Shown: positions 7,698-16,238, counted from the first letter of the stretch. The stretch: 46,002 nucleotides of DNA from CAZSHB01 sp964606885 (GCA_964606885.1 CAZSHB010000008.1:1-46002), one strand, 5' to 3'. Notes: generated from the letters alone by a model not told the origin. A program made the numbers and translations.

Positions 7698-8576
7698 GTG
7701 ATCGATATTCTCTTTTTCTACTTTTTAATGGCAAGCCTCTTTGTTTTTGGTAAAAAAGCATGCCTCCATTTTTCGCCCACTCAATTAACGGCCGTACGCT
7801 TATTAAGTATGGGTCTTCTTTTTTTAGGCTATTCGGTTATTAAAAAGCAGGTCAATTGGTTACAAGTACATAAGCACTACTTACTATTTATAGGATTTGG
7901 CTTAAGTGCGATTGCATCTGATCTTTTTAGATTTGTTAGTTTAACGGTGCTACCTGCATCGCATAGCGCGTTAGTCAGCACCACGTCGCCTTTTATTGCA
8001 GCCTTATTATCGTATCTTGTTTTTAACGAAAAAATTACCTGGCAAAAAAGCGCCGCCTTGGCACTTGGTGTTGTGGGGATTTTACCGTTAGTGCTTCATA
8101 ATCTTGGATTACTACCAGACTCATCAAGCACTATTATAGTCACTGGATATGGTGCAGCTTTTTTGAGCACCGTTGGATTTATAGCAGTTGGTATTTTTAT
8201 AAAAAAACTGGGTGCGTATCAACACCGCTTACTTTCTACGTTGGGTGTAGGTCTTACTGGTGCCGGTCTTTTAACAACCGTAATTGGTATGATTATGATG
8301 CAAGGTGCGTTTTTTGAGACCTATGCAAGTTGTTATGAATATTTACCGATAGTGATACTACCAAGCATTATTGGGTATCCGTTGTATGGTTATTTAGTAC
8401 AAGCATATCCATTAACGTTGGTTGCGTTTGCACAACTTTCTAGTCCGCTTTGGGCATCATTAATCGCATGGTTTCACGGGCAGAATGATATGTCGCTACC
8501 GTTTGTTATTTCTTTTTGTATGCTGACCATTGCGTTCTCGTTGTTTTATGCACAAGAATTTAAGCGGCGTAAGTAG
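7698..8576 (+). CDS. EamA/DMT-type transporter, copy 3 (divergent)
   Basis: This 292-residue integral membrane protein has two EamA-like halves. The first half contains FGKKACLHFSPTQLTAVRLLSMGL and LPASHSALVSTTSPFIAALLSYLVFNEKITW (see its short parts SHSALVSTTSPF and SYLVFNEKI), which is the typical helix-4 and glutamate motif of DMT exporters. It starts at GTG, with AAAGGA just upstream at 7684-7689. It is much more diverged from copies 1 and 2 than they are from each other, but keeps the aromatic/acidic tail (LFYAQEFKRRK). Substrate unknown. Confidence 0.83.
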   Translation: MIDILFFYFLMASLFVFGKKACLHFSPTQLTAVRLLSMGLLFLGYSVIKKQVNWLQVHKHYLLFIGFGLSAIASDLFRFVSLTVLPASHSALVSTTSPFIAALLSYLVFNEKITWQKSAALALGVVGILPLVLHNLGLLPDSSSTIIVTGYGAAFLSTVGFIAVGIFIKKLGAYQHRLLSTLGVGLTGAGLLTTVIGMIMMQGAFFETYASCYEYLPIVILPSIIGYPLYGYLVQAYPLTLVAFAQLSSPLWASLIAWFHGQNDMSLPFVISFCMLTIAFSLFYAQEFKRRK

Positions 8577-8694
8577 GTTATAAAGCGAGTGGCAATAATC
8601 GGTATTGATTGGCCTTTATTGTTTTTTCTATTACTCTTAAAAACTATTGAGTAGTACTTTTTACCCTCAACATTACAGTATAAAGGTTATACGT

Positions 8695-9606
8695 ATGTGG
8701 TCAGTCCTTGCGCTTAATGCGCTTTTTGCAAGCACCTTTATTATCGGCAGAGATGCTGTGTCGGTTATTCCACCTATTTTGTTTATTGCATTGCGGATGA
8801 TTGCTGCAGGAGCTCTTTTGCTTGGTATTATTAAATTTCAAGGTCACAAACTTCCTACTATTAAAGCACAACATCATCCTTGGTTGGCTGGAATTGTACT
8901 GTTTCATATCTACCTGTCATATGTATGTGAATATGTCGGATTACAATCAGTTAGTGGCGCAAAGACTGCATTACTCTTTAATCTATCCCCTTTTATTACC
9001 GCATTACTATCGTATGTCTTTTTTAAAGAACGTATGACAGGCAAGCAATGGTTGGGCATAGCAATTGGATTTTTTGGGTTTATACCCGTTCTTTATTCGC
9101 AAGATTGTAGTGCTTCGTTCTTAGCAAGCTTGTGTGTTTTATCTATTGGCGAAATTAGTATTATTACAGCCGTTACTGCTTCATGCATCGGTTGGATTTG
9201 TATGTCTAAGTTAACGCGAGATTTTGATTATTCGTACATGTTTGTAAACAGTTTTGGTATGTTTTTTGGCGGTATTTTAGCGCTTGCAACATCGTATGGT
9301 TTTGAAGCATGGCCAAGTTTTGTGTGCTTGAGTAGCAATATGATTTTCTGGAGATCGCTCATACTGCTTATTTTAATTGGAAATATTATTTGCTTTAACT
9401 TGTATGGCAAATTACTTCACACCTATTCAACCACAGCACTATCTTTTTTCTGTGGCATGATACCATTTTTTGCATCGATTATGGGCTGGTTATGGCTTGG
9501 CGAAGCTATGAACATATGGTTCTTTGTATCGCTTGCAATAGTGTCATTTGGGTTGTACTTATTTTATCAAGAAGAACTGAAACAAGGCTTTGTAGTTAAG
9601 AAATAA
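8695..9606 (+). CDS. EamA/DMT-type transporter, copy 4
   Basis: The 303-residue product from ATG 8695 has AAGG at 8683-8686, a standard distance upstream. An in-frame TTG at 8647 would add 16 polar residues before the first membrane helix and lacks a better ribosome site, so I prefer the ATG. The EamA features are SGAKTALLFNLSPFITALLSY and FFKERMTG in the first repeat, and the shared C-terminal tail FGLYLFYQEELK that links it to copies 1 and 2. It ends the transporter array and is followed by a bidirectional terminator. Substrate unknown. Confidence 0.84.
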   Translation: MWSVLALNALFASTFIIGRDAVSVIPPILFIALRMIAAGALLLGIIKFQGHKLPTIKAQHHPWLAGIVLFHIYLSYVCEYVGLQSVSGAKTALLFNLSPFITALLSYVFFKERMTGKQWLGIAIGFFGFIPVLYSQDCSASFLASLCVLSIGEISIITAVTASCIGWICMSKLTRDFDYSYMFVNSFGMFFGGILALATSYGFEAWPSFVCLSSNMIFWRSLILLILIGNIICFNLYGKLLHTYSTTALSFFCGMIPFFASIMGWLWLGEAMNIWFFVSLAIVSFGLYLFYQEELKQGFVVKK

Positions 9607-9638
9607 ATAGATTACAACATAGAAAAATAGAAAAAAAT

Positions 9639-9672
9639 AAAGGGGCTACAAAAAGCCCCTTTATTTTTTTTA
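9639..9672. terminator. Bidirectional intrinsic terminator
   Basis: AAAGGGGCT (9639-9647) and AGCCCCTTT (9654-9662) form a 9-bp stem with loop ACAAAA. It is followed by a T-rich run on the plus strand and preceded by an A-run serving the minus strand. It separates transporter copy 4 from the convergent small gene. Confidence 0.85.
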
Positions 9673-10008
9673 TTATGCTGCTGGAGCAGCTGAATTTGTA
9701 ACAAATCTTTCTTGATTAAATCTTGATGTTTGTACACGACGTATCGTAGCGTCCCATGCTGCAATTTCATGGTCTATTGGTTCTTGTCGATACAAGTTGT
9801 TCAGTTTAAATTGTGTGGTCTTGTTAATATGTGCAACATCAACTGCGTGCCTATCAATAACATACGCTTTTTGAGGTACTTGTTTTTGCGCAGAAGTTAT
9901 AAATGCAGCACGTAGTGCTCTTTGCAAAGAGTGCATCCATTTGGGCGCAGCAAAAGCATGATGAGTAGTTGCCAAGACTAGTGCCATAACGGCTAATTTT
10001 TTAAACAT
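9673..10008 (-). CDS. Small exported protein of unknown function
   Basis: The product is 111 residues. A clear Sec signal peptide (MFKKLAVMALVLATTHHAFA, cleavage before APK) is followed by about 90 residues of mature protein that is basic at the start and polar after. There are no cysteines and no recognised domain. AGGGA lies upstream of the ATG. A TATACT -10 box is at 10057-10062 on the minus strand. It is a single-gene unit between two terminators or promoters. I do not recognise it. Confidence 0.6.
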   Translation of the reverse strand: MFKKLAVMALVLATTHHAFAAPKWMHSLQRALRAAFITSAQKQVPQKAYVIDRHAVDVAHINKTTQFKLNNLYRQEPIDHEIAAWDATIRRVQTSRFNQERFVTNSAAPAA

Positions 10009-10056
10009 AGATATTTCCCTAAAAAGATATCTCTATAAGCTTTTTTAACTACTTCT

Positions 10057-10062
10057 AGTATA
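10057..10062 (-). promoter_or_regulatory. -10 box for the small exported protein gene
   Basis: TATACT reads on the minus strand about 50 bases before the start codon. No good -35 box is seen at 16-18 bases, so only the -10 is called. Confidence 0.35.
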
Positions 10063-10106
10063 CCAAAATTGATCAGTATGTCTTGTATTTGTATGAGCTT
10101 ATTGTC

Positions 10107-10451
10107 TTACAGGTCGGTATATTTGGTTGCTTTGCCTTGAGCCTTTTCAACCGGATATTTGGCAGCATTAAGCTTAATTTTTTCTGCAAACGCCTGGGCA
10201 ATATCAATATCAGCGTTATTGGCAAAACTTAAAACCCACCATAAAACGTCCACAAGCTCATGGGCAACTTCCTGTTTTTTGCTCGCTTCAAGCTTGTCTG
10301 TATACAAAAAGTACTCCATAAGCTCAGCTGCTTCTACGGATAAACCCATACTGATATTTTTAGGGGTATGGAACTGATGCCAATCTCGTGCCCTTATAAA
10401 ATCATCAACTTGCTTTTTAAGTATGGCTAAAGTGACGGTTGTATCGTTCAT
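10107..10451 (-). CDS. MazG-like nucleotide pyrophosphohydrolase (dCTP pyrophosphatase type)
   Basis: This 114-residue all-alpha NTP pyrophosphohydrolase is of the RS21-C6/DCTPP1 kind. The metal-binding pattern is present: E40-A-A-E43 in LSVEAAELMEYF and E65-L-V-D68 in VAHELVDVLWW, followed by a helix ending in the substrate-loop type KYPVEKAQGKATKY. Members hydrolyse dCTP or modified dNTPs to the monophosphate and PPi (nucleotide-pool cleaning). AAGGA precedes the ATG. It is divergent from proS, with 86 bases between the start codons. Confidence 0.87.
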   Translation of the reverse strand: MNDTTVTLAILKKQVDDFIRARDWHQFHTPKNISMGLSVEAAELMEYFLYTDKLEASKKQEVAHELVDVLWWVLSFANNADIDIAQAFAEKIKLNAAKYPVEKAQGKATKYTDL

Positions 10452-10461
10452 GGATGAATCC

Positions 10462-10490
10462 TTCTCAAAGTCAGAGTAAACCGGTATAAT
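10462..10490 (+). promoter_or_regulatory. Candidate proS promoter
   Basis: A perfect TATAAT (10485-10490) has only a poor -35 (TTCTCA) 17 bases upstream. It is 47 bases before the proS ATG. Confidence 0.45.
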
Positions 10491-10537
10491 TGCCCACAGT
10501 GTAAAGCATTTTTCCCTTTATAAAAGTGTAAAAAATT

Positions 10538-11953
10538 ATGAGCCAAAAGCTGCCTGATATCAAGACGCAATTTCCAGAATGGTACCAAGAAGTTATCTAT
10601 AAAGCTGACCTTGCCGATCAATCTCCCGTACGTGGATGTATTGTTATTAAACCATATGGCTGTGAAATTTGGGAAAGTATTAAAAATATTTTAGATAAAA
10701 AAATTAAAGATACTGGCCACAAAAACGCTATCTTTCCTTTGCTTATCCCAGAATCGTTCTTTAAAAAAGAAGCGGACCATGTTGAAGGATTTGCTCCTGA
10801 ATTAGCAGTTGTTACTCATGCGGGCGGTAAACTTTTGGCAGACCCTTTGGTCGTGCGTCCAACATCCGAAACAATGATTCATTATATGTTTGCACAATGG
10901 ATCAAATCGTATCGCGATCTTCCTATGAAAATTAATCAATGGGCTAACGTAGTTCGTTGGGAAATGCGCCCAAGAGCTTTTGTGCGTACTAGTGAATTCT
11001 TTTGGCAAGAAGGCCACACTGCGCATGCAACACATAACGAAGCGCAAGAAGAAGCATTGTTGATGCTTGAACAGTACCGTGATTTGGCAGAAAGTTATTT
11101 AGCTATTCCAGTTATTACGGGTAAAAAGTCTGAGGGGCAAAAGTTCCCTGGTGCAGTTACGACCTATACATTTGAAGCATTTATGCCTGATGCAAAAGCA
11201 TTACAAATGGGTACATCGCACATGTTGTCTCAAAGCTTTGCGCATGCGTTTGATATGAAGTTCCAAACCAAGGAAGGCACGATGGAATACCCATGGCTAA
11301 CCAGCTGGGGTGCTACTACACGCTTAGTTGGTGCAGTGGTGATGATGCATGGTGACGAAAAAGGTCTTGTCTTGCCTCCAAAAATTGCTCCTATCCAAGC
11401 AGTGATTATTCCTATCTACAAGACTGAGGATGAAAAAGATGCAGTTTTAAAAGCTGCTCGTACTATTCAAGAAAATCTTGATGGCGCTGTTCGCCTGCAC
11501 GTGGATGATGACGATCAAAAAACACCTGGTAATAAGTTCCACCAATGGGAACTGAAAGGCGTGCCATTGCGTTTAGAACTTGGCCCACGTGATCTTGCTA
11601 ACAAGCAAGTTATGATGGCTGACCGTTTGGGTCTTGAAAAGCGTGCTGTTGCTTTTGTGGATTTAGAATTGGTGATGTTAGAAAAGCTTGATGCGTTACA
11701 AAAAGCTTTGTTTACTAAGGCAAAAACACGTTTAGAAGCACAATGGATTGTTGAACAAAATCTTGATAAAGCAACTGAATTATCTGAACATCATGTGGTA
11801 CAAACAGGTTTCTGTGGTAGCAAAGAATGCGAAGCTGAACTTAAGCCACGTAAGCTTTCTGTTCGTTGTTTGCTTAACGATAATCAGTGTCCACAGTGTG
11901 CAATGTGCGGCAAACCAAGTGTTACTGATTGTATTATTGCCCGTTCTTATTAA
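10538..11953 (+). CDS. proS: Prolyl-tRNA synthetase, archaeal/eukaryotic type
   Basis: The enzyme charges tRNA-Pro with proline. At 471 residues it is the shorter archaeal-style form without the bacterial INS editing insertion between motifs 2 and 3. Class II motifs are visible: VRPTSE near residue 106, motif 2 RWEMRPRAFVRTSEFFWQEGHTAH (RWEMRP...FVRTSEFFWQEGH) near 143-166, and motif 3 WGATTRLVGAVVMMHGDEKG near 263-282. The C-terminal domain has the zinc-site cysteine pattern FCGSKEC...CPQCAMCG and ends in Tyr (IARSY), the hallmark of this subtype. Similar enzymes occur in Mycoplasma, Borrelia and other bacteria, so this is not by itself proof of recent transfer. Confidence 0.94.
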   Translation: MSQKLPDIKTQFPEWYQEVIYKADLADQSPVRGCIVIKPYGCEIWESIKNILDKKIKDTGHKNAIFPLLIPESFFKKEADHVEGFAPELAVVTHAGGKLLADPLVVRPTSETMIHYMFAQWIKSYRDLPMKINQWANVVRWEMRPRAFVRTSEFFWQEGHTAHATHNEAQEEALLMLEQYRDLAESYLAIPVITGKKSEGQKFPGAVTTYTFEAFMPDAKALQMGTSHMLSQSFAHAFDMKFQTKEGTMEYPWLTSWGATTRLVGAVVMMHGDEKGLVLPPKIAPIQAVIIPIYKTEDEKDAVLKAARTIQENLDGAVRLHVDDDDQKTPGNKFHQWELKGVPLRLELGPRDLANKQVMMADRLGLEKRAVAFVDLELVMLEKLDALQKALFTKAKTRLEAQWIVEQNLDKATELSEHHVVQTGFCGSKECEAELKPRKLSVRCLLNDNQCPQCAMCGKPSVTDCIIARSY

Positions 11954-11972
11954 TTCATAAAAGCGATTTCAC

Positions 11973-12854
11973 ATGAATTTTATACTTTTGATTATAAGCA
12001 CACTTGTGTGCATGCCCTTAGCAGCGTATGAAACTATTATTATTGTAGACGGCAGCAGAGCGCGCATGGCAACACTCGCGTGCCTTGAGGATCATGTAGC
12101 ACCGCATATTATTGGTTTCAATCGTCGTGTTGATTTGCAAAAGTTAACTACTGATGCATCTACAAAATTAGCTATTCGTGAAGCTGCTACTAAAGCTCAT
12201 GCATTATATTTTAAAAGAAATCCTGATCGACCAAATACGCATGATGCTAACGAGTTGGAGATTTACTTGTTACAAGATCAAAATCTGCATCAAGAAGAAC
12301 CTGAAAAATCTGTTGCATCTGCAGTGTCTTTATCTGCGCAAGCACCACGTCTTGCAAGCATAGTCTCTGATAATTTTTTAGCACAGGCTGCAGCTTTACC
12401 AGCGCCAGCGCAAGGTCATTTTTCTTCTTCTAGCGCGAGAGCTAAATTGTCATCTGGTCGTGGTGGTAGAGGCAGAGGTGGAAGATTATCTAGATCCGAT
12501 CGTAACGTACAACATGCACAAGAAGAAAAAGCACGTTTAGAATACGAAGAACGTAAGCTCCAACAGGAAGCTGATTTTGCTGCAGCAGAATTACTTGCAC
12601 AAAGTAACATGACTGCTGATCAAGAAAGAGAAAGTGACGTACAAGAGGCGATTAATTTTCTTGATGCAGCTCTTAATGCTCATGATGACGATGGTATTGT
12701 TTCTTATGGTCCTTGGTTTCAACCATCAGCAGAAGAAACAAAATTTGGGGCTTCTAGTGCAGAAGAAGATTATGATGAACCAGAGTCAGGTAGTGATTTA
12801 GAAGATAGAAATGCTGACAAAAAACATACTTCCGGTTTAAACAAACTTGATTAA
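11973..12854 (+). CDS. Exported protein with an RGG-type box, unknown function
   Basis: The product is 293 residues and starts with a short hydrophobic signal-like segment (MNFILLIISTLVCMPLAA). Next comes a folded-looking region to about residue 95 and a low-complexity Ala/Ser stretch. Around 160-172 lies a glycine/arginine box (SGRGGRGRGGRLSRSDR), followed by an E/K/R/A coiled coil near 175-215 and an acidic C-terminus (EEDYDEPESGSDLEDRN). RGG boxes bind RNA and are common in eukaryotic proteins, and here one is combined with an export signal. No conserved enzymatic motif is visible. It lies 19 bases after proS and is probably on the same transcript. Confidence 0.6.
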   Translation: MNFILLIISTLVCMPLAAYETIIIVDGSRARMATLACLEDHVAPHIIGFNRRVDLQKLTTDASTKLAIREAATKAHALYFKRNPDRPNTHDANELEIYLLQDQNLHQEEPEKSVASAVSLSAQAPRLASIVSDNFLAQAAALPAPAQGHFSSSSARAKLSSGRGGRGRGGRLSRSDRNVQHAQEEKARLEYEERKLQQEADFAAAELLAQSNMTADQERESDVQEAINFLDAALNAHDDDGIVSYGPWFQPSAEETKFGASSAEEDYDEPESGSDLEDRNADKKHTSGLNKLD

Positions 12855-12868
12855 TTACAACTACACCG

Positions 12869-12898
12869 TTGACTTTTTTCAGTTAGAATTATTAAGCT
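12869..12898 (+). promoter_or_regulatory. Candidate promoter for the small Cys-rich exported protein gene
   Basis: TTGACT (12869-12874) is followed after 18 bases by TAAGCT (12893-12898), 46 bases before the ATG at 12945. Confidence 0.4.
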
Positions 12899-12944
12899 GG
12901 TGATTAGTTGTTTAATAATTACTGTGCATGTAAGGAGAGCGTGT

Positions 12945-13271
12945 ATGAAGAAACTGTTATTTTGTGTGATGGCTGCAATAGGATTTGTTGCAAGTTCACC
13001 AATAATCTCATCTGATATTGATCCTGAAGCTATGTATACCACGTACAGACAACGTTTTAAAAACTATGTGGAATGTGTAGATAGTTATAAAAAAGCCGCA
13101 AAGAGTACGTTAAAATATGCACAAAATCAATGTTATGCTGTGTATAAGGGTAGTCGATTTAATGAAACTCACTATGTACCAAAACCTATTCTTACTTGTT
13201 TAGAAAAATGCTTTTCACAGAGATGCGCTGATAAATGCTTGGCAATGAAAGTGAAATCAAACAATAGATAA
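12945..13271 (+). CDS. Small cysteine-rich exported protein, unknown function
   Basis: The product is 108 residues. ATG 12945 follows an excellent AAGGAGA site, and an upstream in-frame start at 12900 would spoil the signal peptide. The signal peptide (MKKLLFCVMAAIGFVASSP) is followed by a mature part containing VECVDSYK, NQCYAV and the cluster LTCLEKCFSQRCADKC, six cysteines in all. Such a pattern fits disulfide bonding outside the cytoplasm. It has its own promoter and terminator. No family recognised. Confidence 0.65.
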   Translation: MKKLLFCVMAAIGFVASSPIISSDIDPEAMYTTYRQRFKNYVECVDSYKKAAKSTLKYAQNQCYAVYKGSRFNETHYVPKPILTCLEKCFSQRCADKCLAMKVKSNNR

Positions 13272-13292
13272 TGCAGTCGTTATCTCTCTATT

Positions 13293-13325
13293 AAGCTGGA
13301 GGTTTATATCTTCAGCTTTTCTTTT
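13293..13325 (+). terminator. Intrinsic terminator
   Basis: AAGCTGGAG (13293-13301) pairs with the stretch ending CTTCAGCTT (13310-13318), including one G-T pair. A T-rich tail TTCTTTTT follows. It ends the small exported protein gene. Confidence 0.75.
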
Positions 13326-13379
13326 TAAGCTTAATTAGTGTACAGTGGGCAAAAAACCACGGTAACAAAGAGATTAAGT

Positions 13380-14306
13380 ATGAAGAGTAGTAATAAAGAA
13401 AACGCGTTTTTGTTTGAAGCTTTTGAGCAATATCTATTAACAGAAAAACGAGTAGCAAAAAATACCTTTGATTCGTACGTATCAGATCTTCGTCAGTTTG
13501 ATCTTTTCTTAACTGAGCAATCGCTCAACATCAAAGATGTAACAGGTGCCAACTTAAAACAGTTTGTACACTATCTAAAAAACAGTGGTATGGGTGCCCG
13601 TAGTATGGCACGCAAAATATCGTGCGTTAAAAGCCTTTTTAAATATCTGCACGAATATCAACAAATAGCCAACTATGCACAAGAATTGATTTTGCCACGG
13701 TTAGAAAAAAAACTGCCCCACTATCTTACAGAAGAACAACTTGATGCCTTGTTTATGCAGGCACAAGAACAATCGGGCACTTATGCAGAACGTAACTGTA
13801 TTATGCTCATTACCCTCTATGCTTCTGGCATGAGAATTAGCGAATTGGTGAACCTTAAGCGCCAAGATCTTGATGTTGCTCAAGGGTTAGTAACAGTGCG
13901 TGGAAAAGGCAATAAAGAACGATTGGTACCTTTACCGTTGCCTGTTATAGCTAAAATTCAAACCTATCTACAAACAACCTATAAAAGCTTGGTTGTAAAG
14001 AATAAACAGCTGCACAATACGCCATATTTATTTCCGGTCTTTTATAAAGATTCGTTAAAGGCTATGTCTCGCCAACTGTTTTGGTTGTATCTTAAAAAAA
14101 TTGCAGTTGGTGCTGGTATATCAAGCGCACTTTCTCCGCATCAATTACGTCATTCGTTAGCAACGCATTTACTTAAGAAAGGTGCTAATTTACGATCCTT
14201 ACAACTCTTGCTTGGGCATGAACAGCTGACAACAGTACAAGTATACACTCATATAGAGACAAGCCATTTACGTGTTTTATATGATCGTTTCCATCCAAGG
14301 GCGTAA
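13380..14306 (+). CDS. xerC: Tyrosine recombinase XerC/XerD family
   Basis: This site-specific recombinase resolves chromosome dimers at dif with its partner at the division septum. The 308 residues comprise an N-terminal SAM-like core-binding domain (about 10-95, FEQYLLTEKRVAKNTFDSYVSDL) and a catalytic domain. The catalytic residues are R152 (GMRISEL), K176 (RGKGNKERLVPL), H254 and R257 (HQLRHSLATHLL), H280 (LLGHEQL) and nucleophile Y289 (VYTH). I chose ATG 13380 over an upstream in-frame GTG (13338) because it gives the normal Xer length. Assignment to C rather than D is not certain. There is no integron or phage context, so the chromosomal role is likely. Confidence 0.9.
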   Translation: MKSSNKENAFLFEAFEQYLLTEKRVAKNTFDSYVSDLRQFDLFLTEQSLNIKDVTGANLKQFVHYLKNSGMGARSMARKISCVKSLFKYLHEYQQIANYAQELILPRLEKKLPHYLTEEQLDALFMQAQEQSGTYAERNCIMLITLYASGMRISELVNLKRQDLDVAQGLVTVRGKGNKERLVPLPLPVIAKIQTYLQTTYKSLVVKNKQLHNTPYLFPVFYKDSLKAMSRQLFWLYLKKIAVGAGISSALSPHQLRHSLATHLLKKGANLRSLQLLLGHEQLTTVQVYTHIETSHLRVLYDRFHPRA

Positions 14307-14324
14307 CTACATAAAGAGATCGGC

Positions 14325-14993
14325 ATGAAAAAAGTACGGTTATTGTTGTTGATGGCATGTGCGTTTACCATACAAAGTAAAGAGTTTTCTTTTCCAGCAT
14401 TAACACAAGAAGCATTGACGCAGATAGTAGCCTACCAAAAAGTGTATCCTGATAGCCCCATGACGATCACTATTACTGGTAAACAAACGGTATTTGGTGC
14501 ATGTAGTGCGTACGTACAAAAAACGGCTACCACGCTCCACAGCATTTCTTTACAAAATATTGCTCTTAAAGGTTTAGCATCGTTATTTGGTGCAACTGTG
14601 TTGTCGTATACGTTTATTGCTTATTTTATTTACCGTGTGTACCGTTTGCTGGCAAAAATCAGTTCTTGGTTAGCATGGAATGATCATGTGCAAGAGCATG
14701 ACATGGTAGAAGAAGCAAAACAGTATCTTGCACGAACGGCTCTTGAACAAAGCTTGCTTAACGAAGCTCTGGTGACTCGATCAGGACTAGTTGCAAGAAA
14801 AGTAAGTAGAAAAGAAATTCAAGAACAAAAACAGTTACTTGAGCAGTATCTTGCTTTAACCAGTGTCTTAAAAAAATATAAGTTGCGTGCGCTGTTTGCG
14901 TATGATCAAACCAAAGAAGATCAACTGCGATACGCTTTAGCAATGCTCTCTGTGGCGTTAGAAACTAGTAGCATGCAAGACGAGCGTTGTTGA
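14325..14993 (+). CDS. Membrane-anchored or exported protein of unknown function
   Basis: The product is 222 residues with a signal-like N-terminus (MKKVRLLLLMACAFTIQS). A short extracytoplasmic region with one cysteine is followed by a membrane helix near residues 86-110 (LASLFGATVLSYTFIAYFIYRVY). The rest is a charged helical C-terminus (EEAKQYLARTALEQSLLNEAL, then K/E/Q-rich helices to the end). No catalytic motif is visible. It starts 18 bases after the recombinase gene and may be co-transcribed with it. Not recognised. Confidence 0.6.
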   Translation: MKKVRLLLLMACAFTIQSKEFSFPALTQEALTQIVAYQKVYPDSPMTITITGKQTVFGACSAYVQKTATTLHSISLQNIALKGLASLFGATVLSYTFIAYFIYRVYRLLAKISSWLAWNDHVQEHDMVEEAKQYLARTALEQSLLNEALVTRSGLVARKVSRKEIQEQKQLLEQYLALTSVLKKYKLRALFAYDQTKEDQLRYALAMLSVALETSSMQDERC

Positions 14994-15000
14994 GAAAATT

Positions 15001-15029
15001 TTGCTAAACTAAAGTCTGTTTTATACAGT
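15001..15029 (+). promoter_or_regulatory. Candidate dnaN promoter
   Basis: TTGCTA (15001-15006) and TACAGT (15024-15029) are separated by 17 bases, 43 bases before the dnaN ATG. Confidence 0.5.
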
Positions 15030-15071
15030 ATTTAAAAAAGTAACATTATAGTTTTATTAAGGTACCTATCC

Positions 15072-16226
15072 ATGTTAGATACATTTATTTCCGAAATTGT
15101 CCCAGGAGCAGAAAAGTTTATTGTTGAGCAAAAACCGTTGCTTAATATTCTTTCTTCTATGCAACCAATTTGTTCAAAAAGAACAACGCTTGAAGCTACT
15201 TCATATATTCTTTTTAACGTTGGTCCTAAAGAGTTATTACTCAAAAGTACCGATTTAGAAATTAGCCTCCAATCAAGCTACCATTTAGAACGAAGCACTT
15301 TTACAGAAAGCAAGTCTTTCTTGGTTAATGGCAAACGTCTTTTTGATATTGTAAAAGAGCTTGAAGATCTTATTACCTTTACGTTTTCTGGTAGTCAGCT
15401 GACCATTACGTCAGGTGCAGTAAAGTTGGCACTGAACGTAAAAGACGCACAAGAATTTCCTCCGTTTCCAGAACGTATTGAAAACCTTATGCAACTTGAA
15501 GCGCCATTTCTCTTATCGCTTTTAGAAAAGGTAGCGTTTTTAATTCCTCAAAATAATGCTAACCCCGCATTGAACGGTTTGTACTTAGAAATTAGCCCTG
15601 CAGGGTTATTGTTAACCACAACCGATGGTCACTGCTTGGCGCAAATTCAAACAAGCTTGTACATGTTAGAAACAAAGAGCTGCTGGTTATTACCACGCCG
15701 CGCAGTATTAGAACTTAAAAAGCTACTTGAAGGTGCTGCAACACATGTGTTTTTAGGTACGTGTGGTAATCAGTTAGTCTTTTCTGGCGAAACCTTTAAC
15801 TTCTTTACCAAAGTATTATCAACTCCATTTCCTGAATATAAACCGATTCTAGAACGTAAAGGTTTTGTACCTGCACGTATTGATAAAAGTGCGTTAATAA
15901 AAACATTACGCCGTTCATCATGTTTATTATCAGGTCAATTTATTGCTACAACATTTGGATTTAAAACGGATGCAGTTGATGTAAGCATGCATAATAAAGA
16001 AGTGGGTAAGTTAGAAGAGAAGATTCAACTTAAAGACTTTGCTGGTGCTGAGCTTGATGTTAAATTCTACGCTCCGTATTTACTGAGCGGTTTAAATGCT
16101 TTTAGTAGCGACAATTTAACCTTCTATCTAGCATCATCTGCAAAGCCTATCATTTTTGAAAATACCGAAGATGATAAGTTTAATCTTACCTATTTGGTAA
16201 TGCCCGTTTCATCAACACAGCAATAA
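15072..16226 (+). CDS. dnaN: DNA polymerase III beta sliding clamp
   Basis: The clamp encircles DNA and tethers the replicative polymerase. The 384 residues fit three repeated clamp domains. Recognisable segments are LLNILSSMQPICSKRTTLEATSYILF split around the domain I start, LLLKSTDLEISLQ, LPRRAVLELKKLL in domain II, and the C-terminal YLVMPV that forms part of the partner-binding pocket region. It is followed 12 bases later by recF, the conserved dnaN-recF order. Here dnaA is not directly upstream: a membrane protein gene and a promoter precede it, so the origin-linked dnaA-dnaN pairing is broken or lies elsewhere. Confidence 0.94.
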   Translation: MLDTFISEIVPGAEKFIVEQKPLLNILSSMQPICSKRTTLEATSYILFNVGPKELLLKSTDLEISLQSSYHLERSTFTESKSFLVNGKRLFDIVKELEDLITFTFSGSQLTITSGAVKLALNVKDAQEFPPFPERIENLMQLEAPFLLSLLEKVAFLIPQNNANPALNGLYLEISPAGLLLTTTDGHCLAQIQTSLYMLETKSCWLLPRRAVLELKKLLEGAATHVFLGTCGNQLVFSGETFNFFTKVLSTPFPEYKPILERKGFVPARIDKSALIKTLRRSSCLLSGQFIATTFGFKTDAVDVSMHNKEVGKLEEKIQLKDFAGAELDVKFYAPYLLSGLNAFSSDNLTFYLASSAKPIIFENTEDDKFNLTYLVMPVSSTQQ

Positions 16227-16238
16227 CGACTATTTACA

